NCBI GenBank assembly: GCA_038327385.1
Contig: JBBQKY010000032.1
Location: forward strand, 1-18,727
Length of the DNA stretch: 18,727 bases
From: JAWWPG01 sp038327385
GTDB taxonomy: Bacteria > Actinomycetota > Actinomycetes > Propionibacteriales > Nocardioidaceae
Reading direction: 5' to 3'
The notes beneath the pieces were generated by a model. It ran no database searches and was not told the origin of the DNA. It saw nothing but the letters and a program-made list of their open reading frames with translations. The translations under genes and the position numbers were made by a program. This document shows, one piece after another, positions 7,575-14,302 of the stretch; the stretch's first letter is position 1; every line of letters begins with the position of its first letter.

Positions 7575-8366
7575 GTGACGGAGGCTGCCGCCGACCGGTT
7601 GCGTGATGAGTTGTGCGCGCAGCTCGGAGTCGAGGGACTGGATCCCGCGCTGCTCGAGCGCGCTCTCACGCACCGCTCGTATGCCTACGAGAACGGCGGC
7701 CTGCCCACTAACGAGCGCCTGGAGTTCCTCGGCGACTCCGTGCTCGGCGTCGTGGTCACCGAGACCCTCTACCGAACCCACCCCGACCTGTCCGAGGGCC
7801 GGCTCGCGAAGCTGCGTGCTGCGGTCGTCAATGCCCGGGCGCTGGCCGACGTCGCACGGACTCTCGGACTCGGTGAGCACATCCGGCTGGGACGCGGCGA
7901 AGAGGCCACCGGCGGACGGGAGAAGGCGTCGATCCTCTCCGACACTGTCGAAGCCCTGCTCGGGGCGGTCTACCTCGACCGGGGCTTCGTCGTCGCCGGC
8001 GGGGTCGTGCACCGGCTGTTCGACCCGCTGATGGCCGCGGCGGCCCATCTCGGAGCCGGCCTGGACTGGAAGACGAGCCTCCAGGAGCTCGCAGCGGACC
8101 GGGGACTGGGAGTGCCGGAGTACCTGATCACCGACAGCGGCCCCGACCACCAGAAGACATTCGTCGCCCGGGTGCGGGTGGGCGCGGGCGTGTACGGCCA
8201 CGGCAGCGGCAAGTCCAAGAAAGAGGCCGAGCAGCAGGCGGCCGAGACGGCGTGGAACGCGATCAAGGCAGAGGGCAGCGCCGTGGACGACGCGGGTCGG
8301 CGCACGGTCGTCGTCACGGTCGCGAGGACGAAGTTCGCCGGCCCTCGCCTGACGACCACCGACTGA
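7575..8366 (+). CDS. rnc: Ribonuclease III
   Basis: RNase III cleaves double-stranded RNA, including the 30S rRNA precursor. The 263-residue protein has the catalytic signature NERLEFLGDSV (E50, D54) and the second acidic pair in DTVEALLGAVYLD (D123, E126), followed by a double-stranded-RNA-binding domain (from about residue 171, DWKTSLQELA, to KSKKEAEQQAAETAWNAI). All four metal-binding acids are present, so it should be active. The C-terminal 30 residues extend past the domain. GTG 7575 is nine bases after rpmF; a strong Shine-Dalgarno is not obvious, which fits coupling to rpmF. Confidence 0.97.
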   Translation: MTEAAADRLRDELCAQLGVEGLDPALLERALTHRSYAYENGGLPTNERLEFLGDSVLGVVVTETLYRTHPDLSEGRLAKLRAAVVNARALADVARTLGLGEHIRLGRGEEATGGREKASILSDTVEALLGAVYLDRGFVVAGGVVHRLFDPLMAAAAHLGAGLDWKTSLQELAADRGLGVPEYLITDSGPDHQKTFVARVRVGAGVYGHGSGKSKKEAEQQAAETAWNAIKAEGSAVDDAGRRTVVVTVARTKFAGPRLTTTD

Positions 8367-8375
8367 GCGGTCGGC

Positions 8376-9227
8376 GTGCCGGAGCTCCCTGAAGTCGAGG
8401 TCGTCAGGCGCGGGCTGGACACCCATGTGCGCCACCGGAGGATCACCGCAGCGGAGGTGTTACACCCGCGCTCGGTACGACGACACGTTCCCGGGTCGGC
8501 GGACTTCTGCGACCGGGTGGCGGGTCGCGCCGTTGCTGCCGTCCGACGGCGTGGGAAGTACCTGTGGCTGGCTCTCGACTCCGGCGACGCAGTGCTCGCC
8601 CATCTGGGGATGAGCGGCCAGCTGCTCGTCGTACCCGCAGCCGCCGCCCGGGGGCCACACCTGCGGGCCGTGCTCCACCTGGACGACGGTGCCGATGTCC
8701 GGTTCGTCGACCAGCGCACGTTCGGCGGCCTGCTGCTGTCCCCGGACGGAGCCGGGCTGCCGCCCGAGATCGCCCACATCGCCCGCGACCCGCTGGATCC
8801 TGAGTTCGACGACGCGGCCTTCACCGCTGCCGTTCGCTCCCGCCGGACTGGGATCAAGCGCGCGCTACTGGACCAGACGCTGATCTCGGGGGTCGGCAAC
8901 ATCTATGCCGACGAGGCGTTGTGGGCCGCCCGGCTGCACTACGCCCGGCCCACCGCGACCCTGCGGCGCAGCGATGTCGAGACGCTGCTGCGTGAGCTCC
9001 GAGAGGTGCTCAGCCGAGCCCTCGACCAGGGCGGTACGTCGTTCGACGCGCTCTACATCAACGTCAACGGCGAGTCGGGCTACTTCGAGAGGTCGCTCGA
9101 GGCATACGGTCGCGAAGGAGAACCCTGTACCCGTTGCGGTGCACCGATCCGCCGCGACCCGTTCATGAACCGGTCGAGCTACAGCTGCCCGCGCTGTCAA
9201 CGCCAGCCGAGACGTGCCCACCCCTGA
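8376..9227 (+). CDS. mutM: Formamidopyrimidine-DNA glycosylase (Fpg/MutM)
   Basis: Fpg removes 8-oxoguanine and ring-opened purines and nicks the abasic site. The 283-residue protein starts MPELPEVE, exposing the catalytic N-terminal proline and adjacent glutamate after Met removal. Lysine 61 (RRGKYLWL) and HLGMSGQL (76-83) are present, as is GVGNIYADE. The C-terminal zinc finger is complete (C251, C254, C271, C274, spacing C-x2-C-x16-C-x2-C) with the conserved R266 before it closes. It lies nine bases after rnc, as in mycobacteria, and all key residues are intact. Confidence 0.97.
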   Translation: MPELPEVEVVRRGLDTHVRHRRITAAEVLHPRSVRRHVPGSADFCDRVAGRAVAAVRRRGKYLWLALDSGDAVLAHLGMSGQLLVVPAAAARGPHLRAVLHLDDGADVRFVDQRTFGGLLLSPDGAGLPPEIAHIARDPLDPEFDDAAFTAAVRSRRTGIKRALLDQTLISGVGNIYADEALWAARLHYARPTATLRRSDVETLLRELREVLSRALDQGGTSFDALYINVNGESGYFERSLEAYGREGEPCTRCGAPIRRDPFMNRSSYSCPRCQRQPRRAHP

Positions 9228-9233
9228 CTCGGC
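9206..9233. terminator. Candidate bidirectional terminator at the mutM 3' end
   Basis: GCCGAG (9206-9211) and CTCGGC (9228-9233) form a six-base inverted repeat around a 16-base loop that spans the mutM stop. It lies between two convergent genes whose stops are only seven bases apart. There is no T-run and the loop is large, so support is weak. Confidence 0.3.
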
Positions 9234-9234
9234 A

Positions 9235-9465
9235 TCATCGGACCTTCGCGCGCTCGGCAGCGACGTCGGTAGGGACCACACCATCCACGTCGACCGGGAT
9301 CCACGCCTCGGTTCGGACCCACTCCGAGCCACAACCGCTGCACCGGAACACCTCCAGATCCCGCTGCTCAGCGTCGCGGCGCAGCTGCGCCGTACCGGCC
9401 CACAGGCATGACGACTGGCAGGGGTGCACGGCCAGCTCGGGGGTGGGCGCAGCCGAATTCTCCAT
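9235..9465 (-). CDS. Small zinc-ribbon-like protein (76 aa), unknown function
   Basis: I do not recognise a named family. The protein carries two cysteine pairs, HPCQSSCLW and FRCSGCGSEW, arranged as in a short zinc ribbon, followed by WIPVDVDGVVPTDVAAE. Third codon positions read on this strand are strongly G/C, as expected for a real gene in this genome, and the gene stops seven bases from the convergent mutM stop. The ATG at 9465 is the only good start; GGAG sits unusually close (two bases), so a leaderless or weakly initiated message is possible. The longer open frame upstream runs through the 21-bp repeats and is probably not coding. Role unknown. Confidence 0.65.
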   Translation of the reverse strand: MENSAAPTPELAVHPCQSSCLWAGTAQLRRDAEQRDLEVFRCSGCGSEWVRTEAWIPVDVDGVVPTDVAAERAKVR

Positions 9466-9487
9466 AGCTCCAGTGTGCCGCCGGACG

Positions 9488-9500
9488 ACTCCAACGGAGT
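9488..9500. promoter_or_regulatory. Small palindrome upstream of the zinc-ribbon gene
   Basis: ACTCC and GGAGT flank AAC, a perfect five-base inverted repeat centred 29 bases before the minus-strand start. It could be part of an operator or chance. Confidence 0.25.
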
Positions 9501-9530
9501 GCGCAGGGACGCCTCGAGGTCGGCTCTTCC

Positions 9531-9572
9531 CGTGAAGTTGACCAGTGGGTCCGTGAAGTTGACCAGTGGGTC
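9531..9572. repeat. Perfect 21-bp tandem duplication with an internal dyad
   Basis: Two identical 21-base units (9531-9551 and 9552-9572) begin CGTGAAGTTGACC. Each holds an inverted pair GACC-AGTG-GGTC, so two equal dyads lie exactly 21 bases, two helical turns, apart on one face of the DNA. The site is central in the gap between the divergent small genes (starts 9465 minus and 9685 plus), which suits an operator; it could also be a scar of an insertion element. Confidence 0.9.
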
Positions 9573-9684
9573 CGCGGGTGCGACCCTTGGAGGAGCGACG
9601 CGTCTCTGGCCGTTCGGCCGTGGGAGCCGAGCCGGCCACGAGACGTTAGTCGCTCCGTCAACCTGATCCGTGGAGGATTTCACG

Positions 9685-9888
9685 ATGGGCAAGGCTCTCC
9701 TTGGGTACATGGCAGGCGACTCCCGCCTCCAGGACGAGAACCAGCGACTGAGGCGGCGTATCGCGGATCTGCAGGCAACGGTGCTGCGACTGCAGGCAGA
9801 GAACGACGCCTTGGCGGCGCAGCTTCATCGCGGCGAGCTGCTGACCGTGCCCGAGGCGATCTCGGGCACCGCGGCAGCGCACATCTGA
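9685..9888 (+). CDS. Small leucine-rich coiled-coil protein (67 aa)
   Basis: Function not known. The protein opens MGKALLGYMAGDSRLQDENQ and then forms one uninterrupted heptad-patterned helix (about residues 14-50, leucines and isoleucines spaced as in a leucine zipper), ending in a short flexible tail. It has no signal peptide or membrane segment, so a cytoplasmic dimer is likely. ATG 9685 is chosen over GTG 9670 because GGAGG (9672-9676) lies eight bases upstream and the longer form would bury that site in coding sequence. It lies between a divergent zinc-ribbon gene and smc; a link to either is unproven. Confidence 0.7.
   Translation: MGKALLGYMAGDSRLQDENQRLRRRIADLQATVLRLQAENDALAAQLHRGELLTVPEAISGTAAAHI
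9847..9869 (+). terminator. Perfect 9-bp hairpin at the 3' end of the coiled-coil gene
   Basis: GTGCCCGAG (9847-9855) and CTCGGGCAC (9861-9869) flank the five-base loop GCGAT. The GC-rich stem lies just before the stop codon and upstream of smc. There is no T-run, so it could be an intrinsic-like terminator, an attenuator of read-through into smc, or an mRNA-stabilising end. Confidence 0.4.
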
Positions 9889-10001
9889 CGCTCGCCACGG
9901 CGACGGCTTCAATGCCGCGCCTGCTCCGCTGCGCCCGGTAGGGTCGGGAGCCAGTCTCACGACGACCTGAGCACTCGGCCGGGCCGTGAGCGCCCTCGCC
10001 C

Positions 10002-10008
10002 GGAGGAG
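10002..10008 (+). promoter_or_regulatory. Shine-Dalgarno that sets the smc start at TTG
   Basis: GGAGGAG lies seven bases before TTG 10016. It would fall inside the coding region if the upstream GTG at 9986 were used, so it argues for the TTG start. Confidence 0.75.
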
Positions 10009-10015
10009 CAGCGAG

Positions 10016-13000
10016 TTGCACCTGAAGAGCCTCACGCTGCGAGGCTTCAAGTCGTTCGCCTCGTCCACCACTCTGCACCTCGAGCCGGGGATCACCTGCG
10101 TTGTGGGCCCGAACGGGTCAGGCAAGTCGAACGTCGTCGACGCGCTCGCCTGGGTAATGGGCGAGCAGGGCGCGAAGTCGCTGCGCGGCGCCAAGATGGA
10201 GGACGTCATCTTCGCTGGGACCTCGGCCCGCCCGCCGCTGGGCAGGGCGGAGGTGGTGCTGACGATCGACAACTCCGACGGCATGCTCCCCATCGACTAC
10301 TCCGAGGTGACGATCTCCCGCACGATGTTTCGCAGCGGAGGCTCGGAGTACGCCATCAACGGCACGGCGTGCCGGCTGCTCGATGTCTCAGAGCTGCTCG
10401 GCGACTCCGGGATCGGCCGGGAGATGCATGTGATTGTCGGCCAAGGACAGCTGGACGCGATCCTGCACGCGACGCCCGAGGAGCGTCGTGGTTTCGTCGA
10501 GGAGGCGGCGGGAGTGCTCAAGCATCGCAAGCGCCGGGAGAAGGCCCTCCGCAAGCTCGACGTGACGGAGCAGAACCTGAACCGGCTCGCCGACCTGCTC
10601 ACCGAGATCCGCCGCCAGCTCAAACCGCTGGGCAGGCAGGCGGAGGTGGCCCGTCGCGCGTCTGCCGTGCAGGTCGACCTGCGGGATGCGAAAGCACGCT
10701 TGCTGGCTGACGACCTCGTCACGATGCGCGCCGTACACGAGCAGGAGATGGCAGACGAGGAGGCGCTGCGCAGACGGCGGGCGGAGACCGAGCGCGCGGC
10801 TGCGGCGGGTCGGGCGGACGAGGACGTCCTGGAGCACCAGCTGCGGGCCCACGCGACGGAGCTCGCCGTTGCCCACGAGACGTGGTTCGGCCTCACGGCG
10901 GTCCGAGAGCGCCTGATGAGCACGGGCCGGGTGGCGGCCGAGCGGATGCGCCCCGGCGCCGACGTACCGGCCGACGACGGCGACGGTGACGGGCCCGACC
11001 CTGAGCGGCTGGAAGGCGAGAGCACCCGGATCAGGGCGCAAGAGCGGGACTTCGTGGAACGGGTCGCCGGCCTGCGCGAGGCGCTGGAGACGGCGCTGGT
11101 CACCCGTCGGCGGGAGCAGGCCAGCCATGTCGCCGAGGAGACCCGGATTGCCGCGCTGCTGCGTGCCGGAGCCGACCAGCGTGAAGGTCTGGCGCGGCTC
11201 ACCGGCCAGGTCCACTCGCTTCGGAGTCGGTCCGCGGCCACGGACGACGAGATCGCCAGGCTGGAGGCGGCGCGCCGGGAGGCCGTCGAGCGCGCCAGCC
11301 GAGCGCAGTCCAGCTTCACCTCGCTCGAGACCCGCGTCGCCGGCCTGGACGCCGGTGAGCGGGGGCTCGACGCCGAGCACGAGGGCGCAGTCCTGCTTCT
11401 GGCTGACATCGACCACCGGCTGGCCAAGCTGCGGGCCTCCTTCCAGGAGGCGCAGCGCGACCGCGCCGCCCTGGCCGCCCGCGCCGAGGCGCTGGCGGTC
11501 GGCGTGCGTCCGAAGGACGGCTCCGCGGCCTTGCTCTCCGAGCGGCCGTCCCTTCCGGGGCTGCTGGGGTCATTCGCATCAGTCGTGTCCGTGCGCCAGG
11601 GGAGCGAGGTGGCGATTGCCGCTGCGCTCGGCAGCGCGGCGGAGGCCGTCGTCGCCGCAGACATCGACACCGCGCTGCGTGCGGTGCAACACCTCAAGGC
11701 CGCTGACCTGGGCCGAGCCGAGCTGGTGGTCGCCGGAGCCCACGCAGCGCCACCCGATCTGCCGGTGCTCCCAGTCGGGGCGCAGTGGGCAGTCAACCTG
11801 GTGGAGGCTCCCGACGAGCTCCGACCTGCTGTCCGCCGCCTCCTGCATCTGACGGCTGTGGTCCCAGATCTCCCCGCTGCCAGGCTGCTGGTGTCCGACC
11901 TACAGGCGGTCATCGCAGTCACGAGCGACGGCGACGTTGTCGCGGGGCACGTCGCTGCGGGTGGCTCGTCCCGACGGCCCAGCCCCATCGAGGTGCAGGC
12001 TGCGCTCGACCAGTCCAGAGACGCTCTGGCTCAGGCGACTGCGCACGTGGACCGGATGCATTTCGAGCTGTCGGTCCTCGACAACGAGCGGTCGCAGACC
12101 CAGGCGCGCGCCAATGTCGCGCTCGCGAAGCTTCACGAGTCGGACGCATCGATGGCGGCGGTCGCCGAGGAGCTCGGACACCTGGGCGCGCTCACCCGTA
12201 GCGCCAAGGCAGAGGCGGGACGGCTGGCGGCGGCGATCCGGACCGCGGAGGCGGCGCGGGAGTCGGACGGCGCCGGGCTGGCCGACCTCGAGAGCCGTCT
12301 CCAGCTGGCGATGTCGGTCCCGACGACCGAGCCGGACACCACCGACCTGGACCAGCTCGCAGGCGAGGTCGAGCTCGCCCGTCGGTCCGAGGTGGAGGCG
12401 AGGCTCGCGCTGCGCACGGCGGAGGAGCGGGCACGGGCGATGCAAGAGCGTGCTGAGGCGCTCACCCGGGCCGCGGCACGGGAGCGACGCAGCCGGGAGC
12501 TGGCGCTCGTCCGGCGACAACGCCGCGAACGGGAGGTAGCCGCCGCAGCAGCCGTCTCCGCCGGCGTCACGCAGGTGCTGGGCCGGCTCGACCGGGTCCG
12601 ACAGCGCGCGGCGGAGCGACGTACCGAGATCGAGTCGCTCAAGGAAGCCCGCGAGGTACAGCTCGACGAGACCCGGGCGCGGGTTCGCTCGCTCGATGCC
12701 GAGCTCGCGACGCTCACCGACAGCGTGCACCGCGACGAGCTGGTGCGCGCCGAGCAGCGGATGCGTCTGGAGCAGCTCGAGCTGCGAGCAGCGGACGAGC
12801 TCGGCCTCGACCTCGAGACTCTCGTCTCGGAGTACGGCCCCGACCAGCCGGTGCCGGCGACGCTTCCCGACGACGTCGACACCGAGCCCCTCGCGGACAA
12901 CGCCGGCGAGGGGCAGGAGAGGCCCTACGTCCGGCTGGAGCAGGAGCGGCGGCTCCGCAGCGCCGAGCGGGCGCTCGGTCAGCTCGGCAGGATCAACCCG

Positions 13001-13588
13001 CTGGCGCTCGAAGAGTTCTCTGCGCTGGAGGAGCGCCACCAGTTCCTGGCCGAGCAGCTGGAGGACCTGCGACGAACCCGCCGGGACCTTCTCGACATCG
13101 TCAGAGAGGTGGACGCCCGGATCGAGCAGGTCTTCGCGGACACCTTCGCCGACGTGGCGCGCGAGTTCGAGGAGATCTTCGGCCGGCTGTTCCCCGGCGG
13201 CGAGGGCAGCCTCGTGCTGACCCAGCCCGGTGACCTGCTCGTGAGCGGGGTCGACGTCGAGGCGCGGCCGGCGGGCAAGAAGGTCAAGCGGCTCTCCCTA
13301 CTCTCCGGCGGGGAGCGCTCCTTGGTGGCGGTGGCCTTTCTCGTGGCGCTGTTCAAGGCGCGCCCGTCGCCGTTCTACATCCTCGACGAGGTGGAGGCGG
13401 CTCTCGACGACACCAACCTCGGCAGGCTTCTGCAGATCTACGAGGAGCTCCGCGAACACTCCCAGCTCGTCGTGGTCACGCACCAGAAGCGCACGATGGA
13501 GTGCGCGGACGCGTTGTACGGCATCACGATGCGCGGCGACGGGGTATCGACGGTTATCAGCCAGCGGCTCCGCGAAGCCGTCGCCTGA
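10016..13588 (+). CDS. smc: Chromosome segregation protein SMC
   Basis: SMC is the ATPase core of bacterial condensin and works with ScpA and ScpB, which are not encoded nearby. The 1190-residue protein has an N-terminal ATPase head (Walker A GPNGSGKS, residues 31-38), a long coiled coil, a hinge (about 511-650, SLPGLLGSFASVV through GHVAAGGSS), a return coiled coil, and a C-terminal head with the signature LSGGERS (1096-1102) and Walker B ILDEVEAALDD (D1124, E1125). The TTG start gives MHLKSLTLRGFKSF, matching the mycobacterial MYLKSLTLKGFKSF start, with GGAGGAG seven bases upstream. GTG 9986 would add ten residues unlike the family. Confidence 0.97.
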   Translation: MHLKSLTLRGFKSFASSTTLHLEPGITCVVGPNGSGKSNVVDALAWVMGEQGAKSLRGAKMEDVIFAGTSARPPLGRAEVVLTIDNSDGMLPIDYSEVTISRTMFRSGGSEYAINGTACRLLDVSELLGDSGIGREMHVIVGQGQLDAILHATPEERRGFVEEAAGVLKHRKRREKALRKLDVTEQNLNRLADLLTEIRRQLKPLGRQAEVARRASAVQVDLRDAKARLLADDLVTMRAVHEQEMADEEALRRRRAETERAAAAGRADEDVLEHQLRAHATELAVAHETWFGLTAVRERLMSTGRVAAERMRPGADVPADDGDGDGPDPERLEGESTRIRAQERDFVERVAGLREALETALVTRRREQASHVAEETRIAALLRAGADQREGLARLTGQVHSLRSRSAATDDEIARLEAARREAVERASRAQSSFTSLETRVAGLDAGERGLDAEHEGAVLLLADIDHRLAKLRASFQEAQRDRAALAARAEALAVGVRPKDGSAALLSERPSLPGLLGSFASVVSVRQGSEVAIAAALGSAAEAVVAADIDTALRAVQHLKAADLGRAELVVAGAHAAPPDLPVLPVGAQWAVNLVEAPDELRPAVRRLLHLTAVVPDLPAARLLVSDLQAVIAVTSDGDVVAGHVAAGGSSRRPSPIEVQAALDQSRDALAQATAHVDRMHFELSVLDNERSQTQARANVALAKLHESDASMAAVAEELGHLGALTRSAKAEAGRLAAAIRTAEAARESDGAGLADLESRLQLAMSVPTTEPDTTDLDQLAGEVELARRSEVEARLALRTAEERARAMQERAEALTRAAARERRSRELALVRRQRREREVAAAAAVSAGVTQVLGRLDRVRQRAAERRTEIESLKEAREVQLDETRARVRSLDAELATLTDSVHRDELVRAEQRMRLEQLELRAADELGLDLETLVSEYGPDQPVPATLPDDVDTEPLADNAGEGQERPYVRLEQERRLRSAERALGQLGRINPLALEEFSALEERHQFLAEQLEDLRRTRRDLLDIVREVDARIEQVFADTFADVAREFEEIFGRLFPGGEGSLVLTQPGDLLVSGVDVEARPAGKKVKRLSLLSGGERSLVAVAFLVALFKARPSPFYILDEVEAALDDTNLGRLLQIYEELREHSQLVVVTHQKRTMECADALYGITMRGDGVSTVISQRLREAVA

Positions 13589-13600
13589 GGCGGGGCGGTC

Positions 13601-13628
13601 GCCGGCGCGGCCCTCTACTTGCGCCGGC
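13601..13628. terminator. Candidate bidirectional terminator between smc and lapA
   Basis: GCCGGCGC (13601-13608) and GCGCCGGC (13621-13628) form an eight-base perfect inverted repeat with a 12-base loop. It lies between convergent stops (13588 and 13615) and overlaps the last codons of the minus-strand gene. No T-run is present, as is common at very high GC. Confidence 0.4.
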
Positions 13629-13866
13629 GCCGATGTTGGAGCAGCAACAATGCCAGCGCACCCAGGAGCCCCGCGATGAGCAGCGCCAGCGCTAGCGACG
13701 TCCGCACCTCCGGCACGATCAGCCGCACGGTCACCCGCCCGGTGTTCTCGAGGAGGAACACGACGAACGCGACCAGCAGGACGGCGCCGATGATCTGGCT
13801 GACGCTGATCCTTCGACCCGCAGACGACGATGACCTCGACTCAGATTCCTGTGGGTCGCTTGACAC
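13615..13866 (-). CDS. LapA-domain (DUF1049) small membrane protein
   Basis: The 83-residue protein has a charged serine-rich N-terminus, a first membrane helix (IIGAVLLVAFVVFLLENTG), the family's short conserved loop RVTVRLIVPEV, a second membrane helix (SLALALLIAGLLGALALLLL) and a basic end HRRRRK. This is the layout of LapA/YciS-type proteins, which in E. coli act in LPS assembly control; an actinobacterium lacks LPS, so its role here is unknown. GTG 13866 is preferred because AGGAG lies ten bases upstream on this strand; GTG 13887, GTG 13896 and TTG 13902 are in-frame alternatives. It converges on smc. Confidence 0.8.
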   Translation of the reverse strand: MSSDPQESESRSSSSAGRRISVSQIIGAVLLVAFVVFLLENTGRVTVRLIVPEVRTSLALALLIAGLLGALALLLLQHRRRRK

Positions 13867-13938
13867 CGGGACCGCGCTCCTTCGCACTCGAGGCACCCGC
13901 AACGCCGGGCACCTGCGGCTGACAAAACCTGACGCCTG

Positions 13939-13944
13939 AGCCTA
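13939..13944 (-). promoter_or_regulatory. Candidate -10 box for the lapA-like gene
   Basis: TAGGCT on the minus strand lies 73 bases before the chosen GTG. It is the same hexamer seen before yceD and ffh. No convincing -35 is visible, so support is limited. Confidence 0.3.
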
Positions 13945-13970
13945 GCGACGCCTCGGTCCCCGCGTTTGCC

Positions 13971-13997
13971 TGTGAGCGGCGCGTCGCGTTGCTCACA
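13971..13997 (+). other. Long hairpin / inverted repeat in the lapA-ftsY divergent gap
   Basis: TGTGAGC (13971-13977) and GCTCACA (13991-13997) are perfect inverted copies. Inside them two G-T positions and a CGC/GCG pair extend the helix to 12 positions around the loop GTC. The G-T pairs favour a plus-strand RNA hairpin over the minus strand; a DNA operator is equally possible. It lies just upstream of the lapA promoter candidate. Confidence 0.6.
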
Positions 13998-14059
13998 TCT
14001 CGGTCACCGATCCGCCGTACATGGGGACGTTCTCAGACTCTCGTGGCACGATGGAGAAG

Positions 14060-14073
14060 CTGGAGCCCTCCAG
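14060..14073. promoter_or_regulatory. 14-bp palindrome upstream of the small membrane gene
   Basis: CTGGAG and CTCCAG are separated by CC, a near-continuous dyad. It lies 35 bases before ATG 14108 and looks like a protein-binding site, unless the gene starts at ATG 14051 and the site is coding. Confidence 0.3.
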
Positions 14074-14107
14074 TACCGACATCACAACGGAAAGGGCGCA
14101 TCCGATC

Positions 14108-14260
14108 ATGCTCCTCATCGTCGTCGCCCTGCTCGTCGTCATGGCGCTCGCCGGCTTTGTCGCCGTTGTCGCCGCCTCCCCGGAGCGCGGTGCGTCGATC
14201 CCGCGCCCCGTCCGGGTGTCCGACCGAATGACCAAGCTGCGCGACCGCATCGAGCCGTAG
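14108..14260 (+). CDS. Small single-pass membrane protein (50 aa), unknown
   Basis: The protein is one strongly hydrophobic helix (LLIVVALLVVMALAGFVAVVAA, starting at residue 2) followed by a basic cytoplasmic tail ending TKLRDRIEP. No family is recognised. ATG 14108 puts the membrane helix at the N-terminus as usual for such proteins; a GGAAAGGG sequence lies about 12 bases upstream, which is long. ATG 14051 and ATG 14021 in frame would add 19 or 29 hydrophilic residues. It precedes ftsY by about 40 bases in the same direction. Confidence 0.55.
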   Translation: MLLIVVALLVVMALAGFVAVVAASPERGASIPRPVRVSDRMTKLRDRIEP

Positions 14261-14289
14261 TCTCGACGTCGGCTTCGTGCCGCGTCTTC

Positions 14290-14295
14290 GAGGAT
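14290..14295 (+). promoter_or_regulatory. Shine-Dalgarno that favours GTG 14303 for ftsY
   Basis: GAGGAT lies seven bases before GTG 14303 but only one base before TTG 14297, so the GTG is the better start. Confidence 0.55.
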
Positions 14296-14302
14296 CTTGC
14301 CT

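Noticed and set aside
9538..9564. Two TTGACC boxes in the 21-bp repeat as -35 elements
   Set aside because: No acceptable -10 hexamer lies 16-18 bases downstream of either box, so I treat the region as an operator-like repeat instead.
8865..9710. 281-residue minus-strand frame through the end of mutM and the 21-bp repeats
   Set aside because: It overlaps the mutM zinc finger and passes through the duplicated intergenic units; no family features. The 76-residue frame is the better call on this strand.
10297..11988. 563-residue minus-strand frame opposite smc
   Set aside because: Serine/arginine/alanine-rich composition typical of antisense high-GC frames; smc is unambiguous here.
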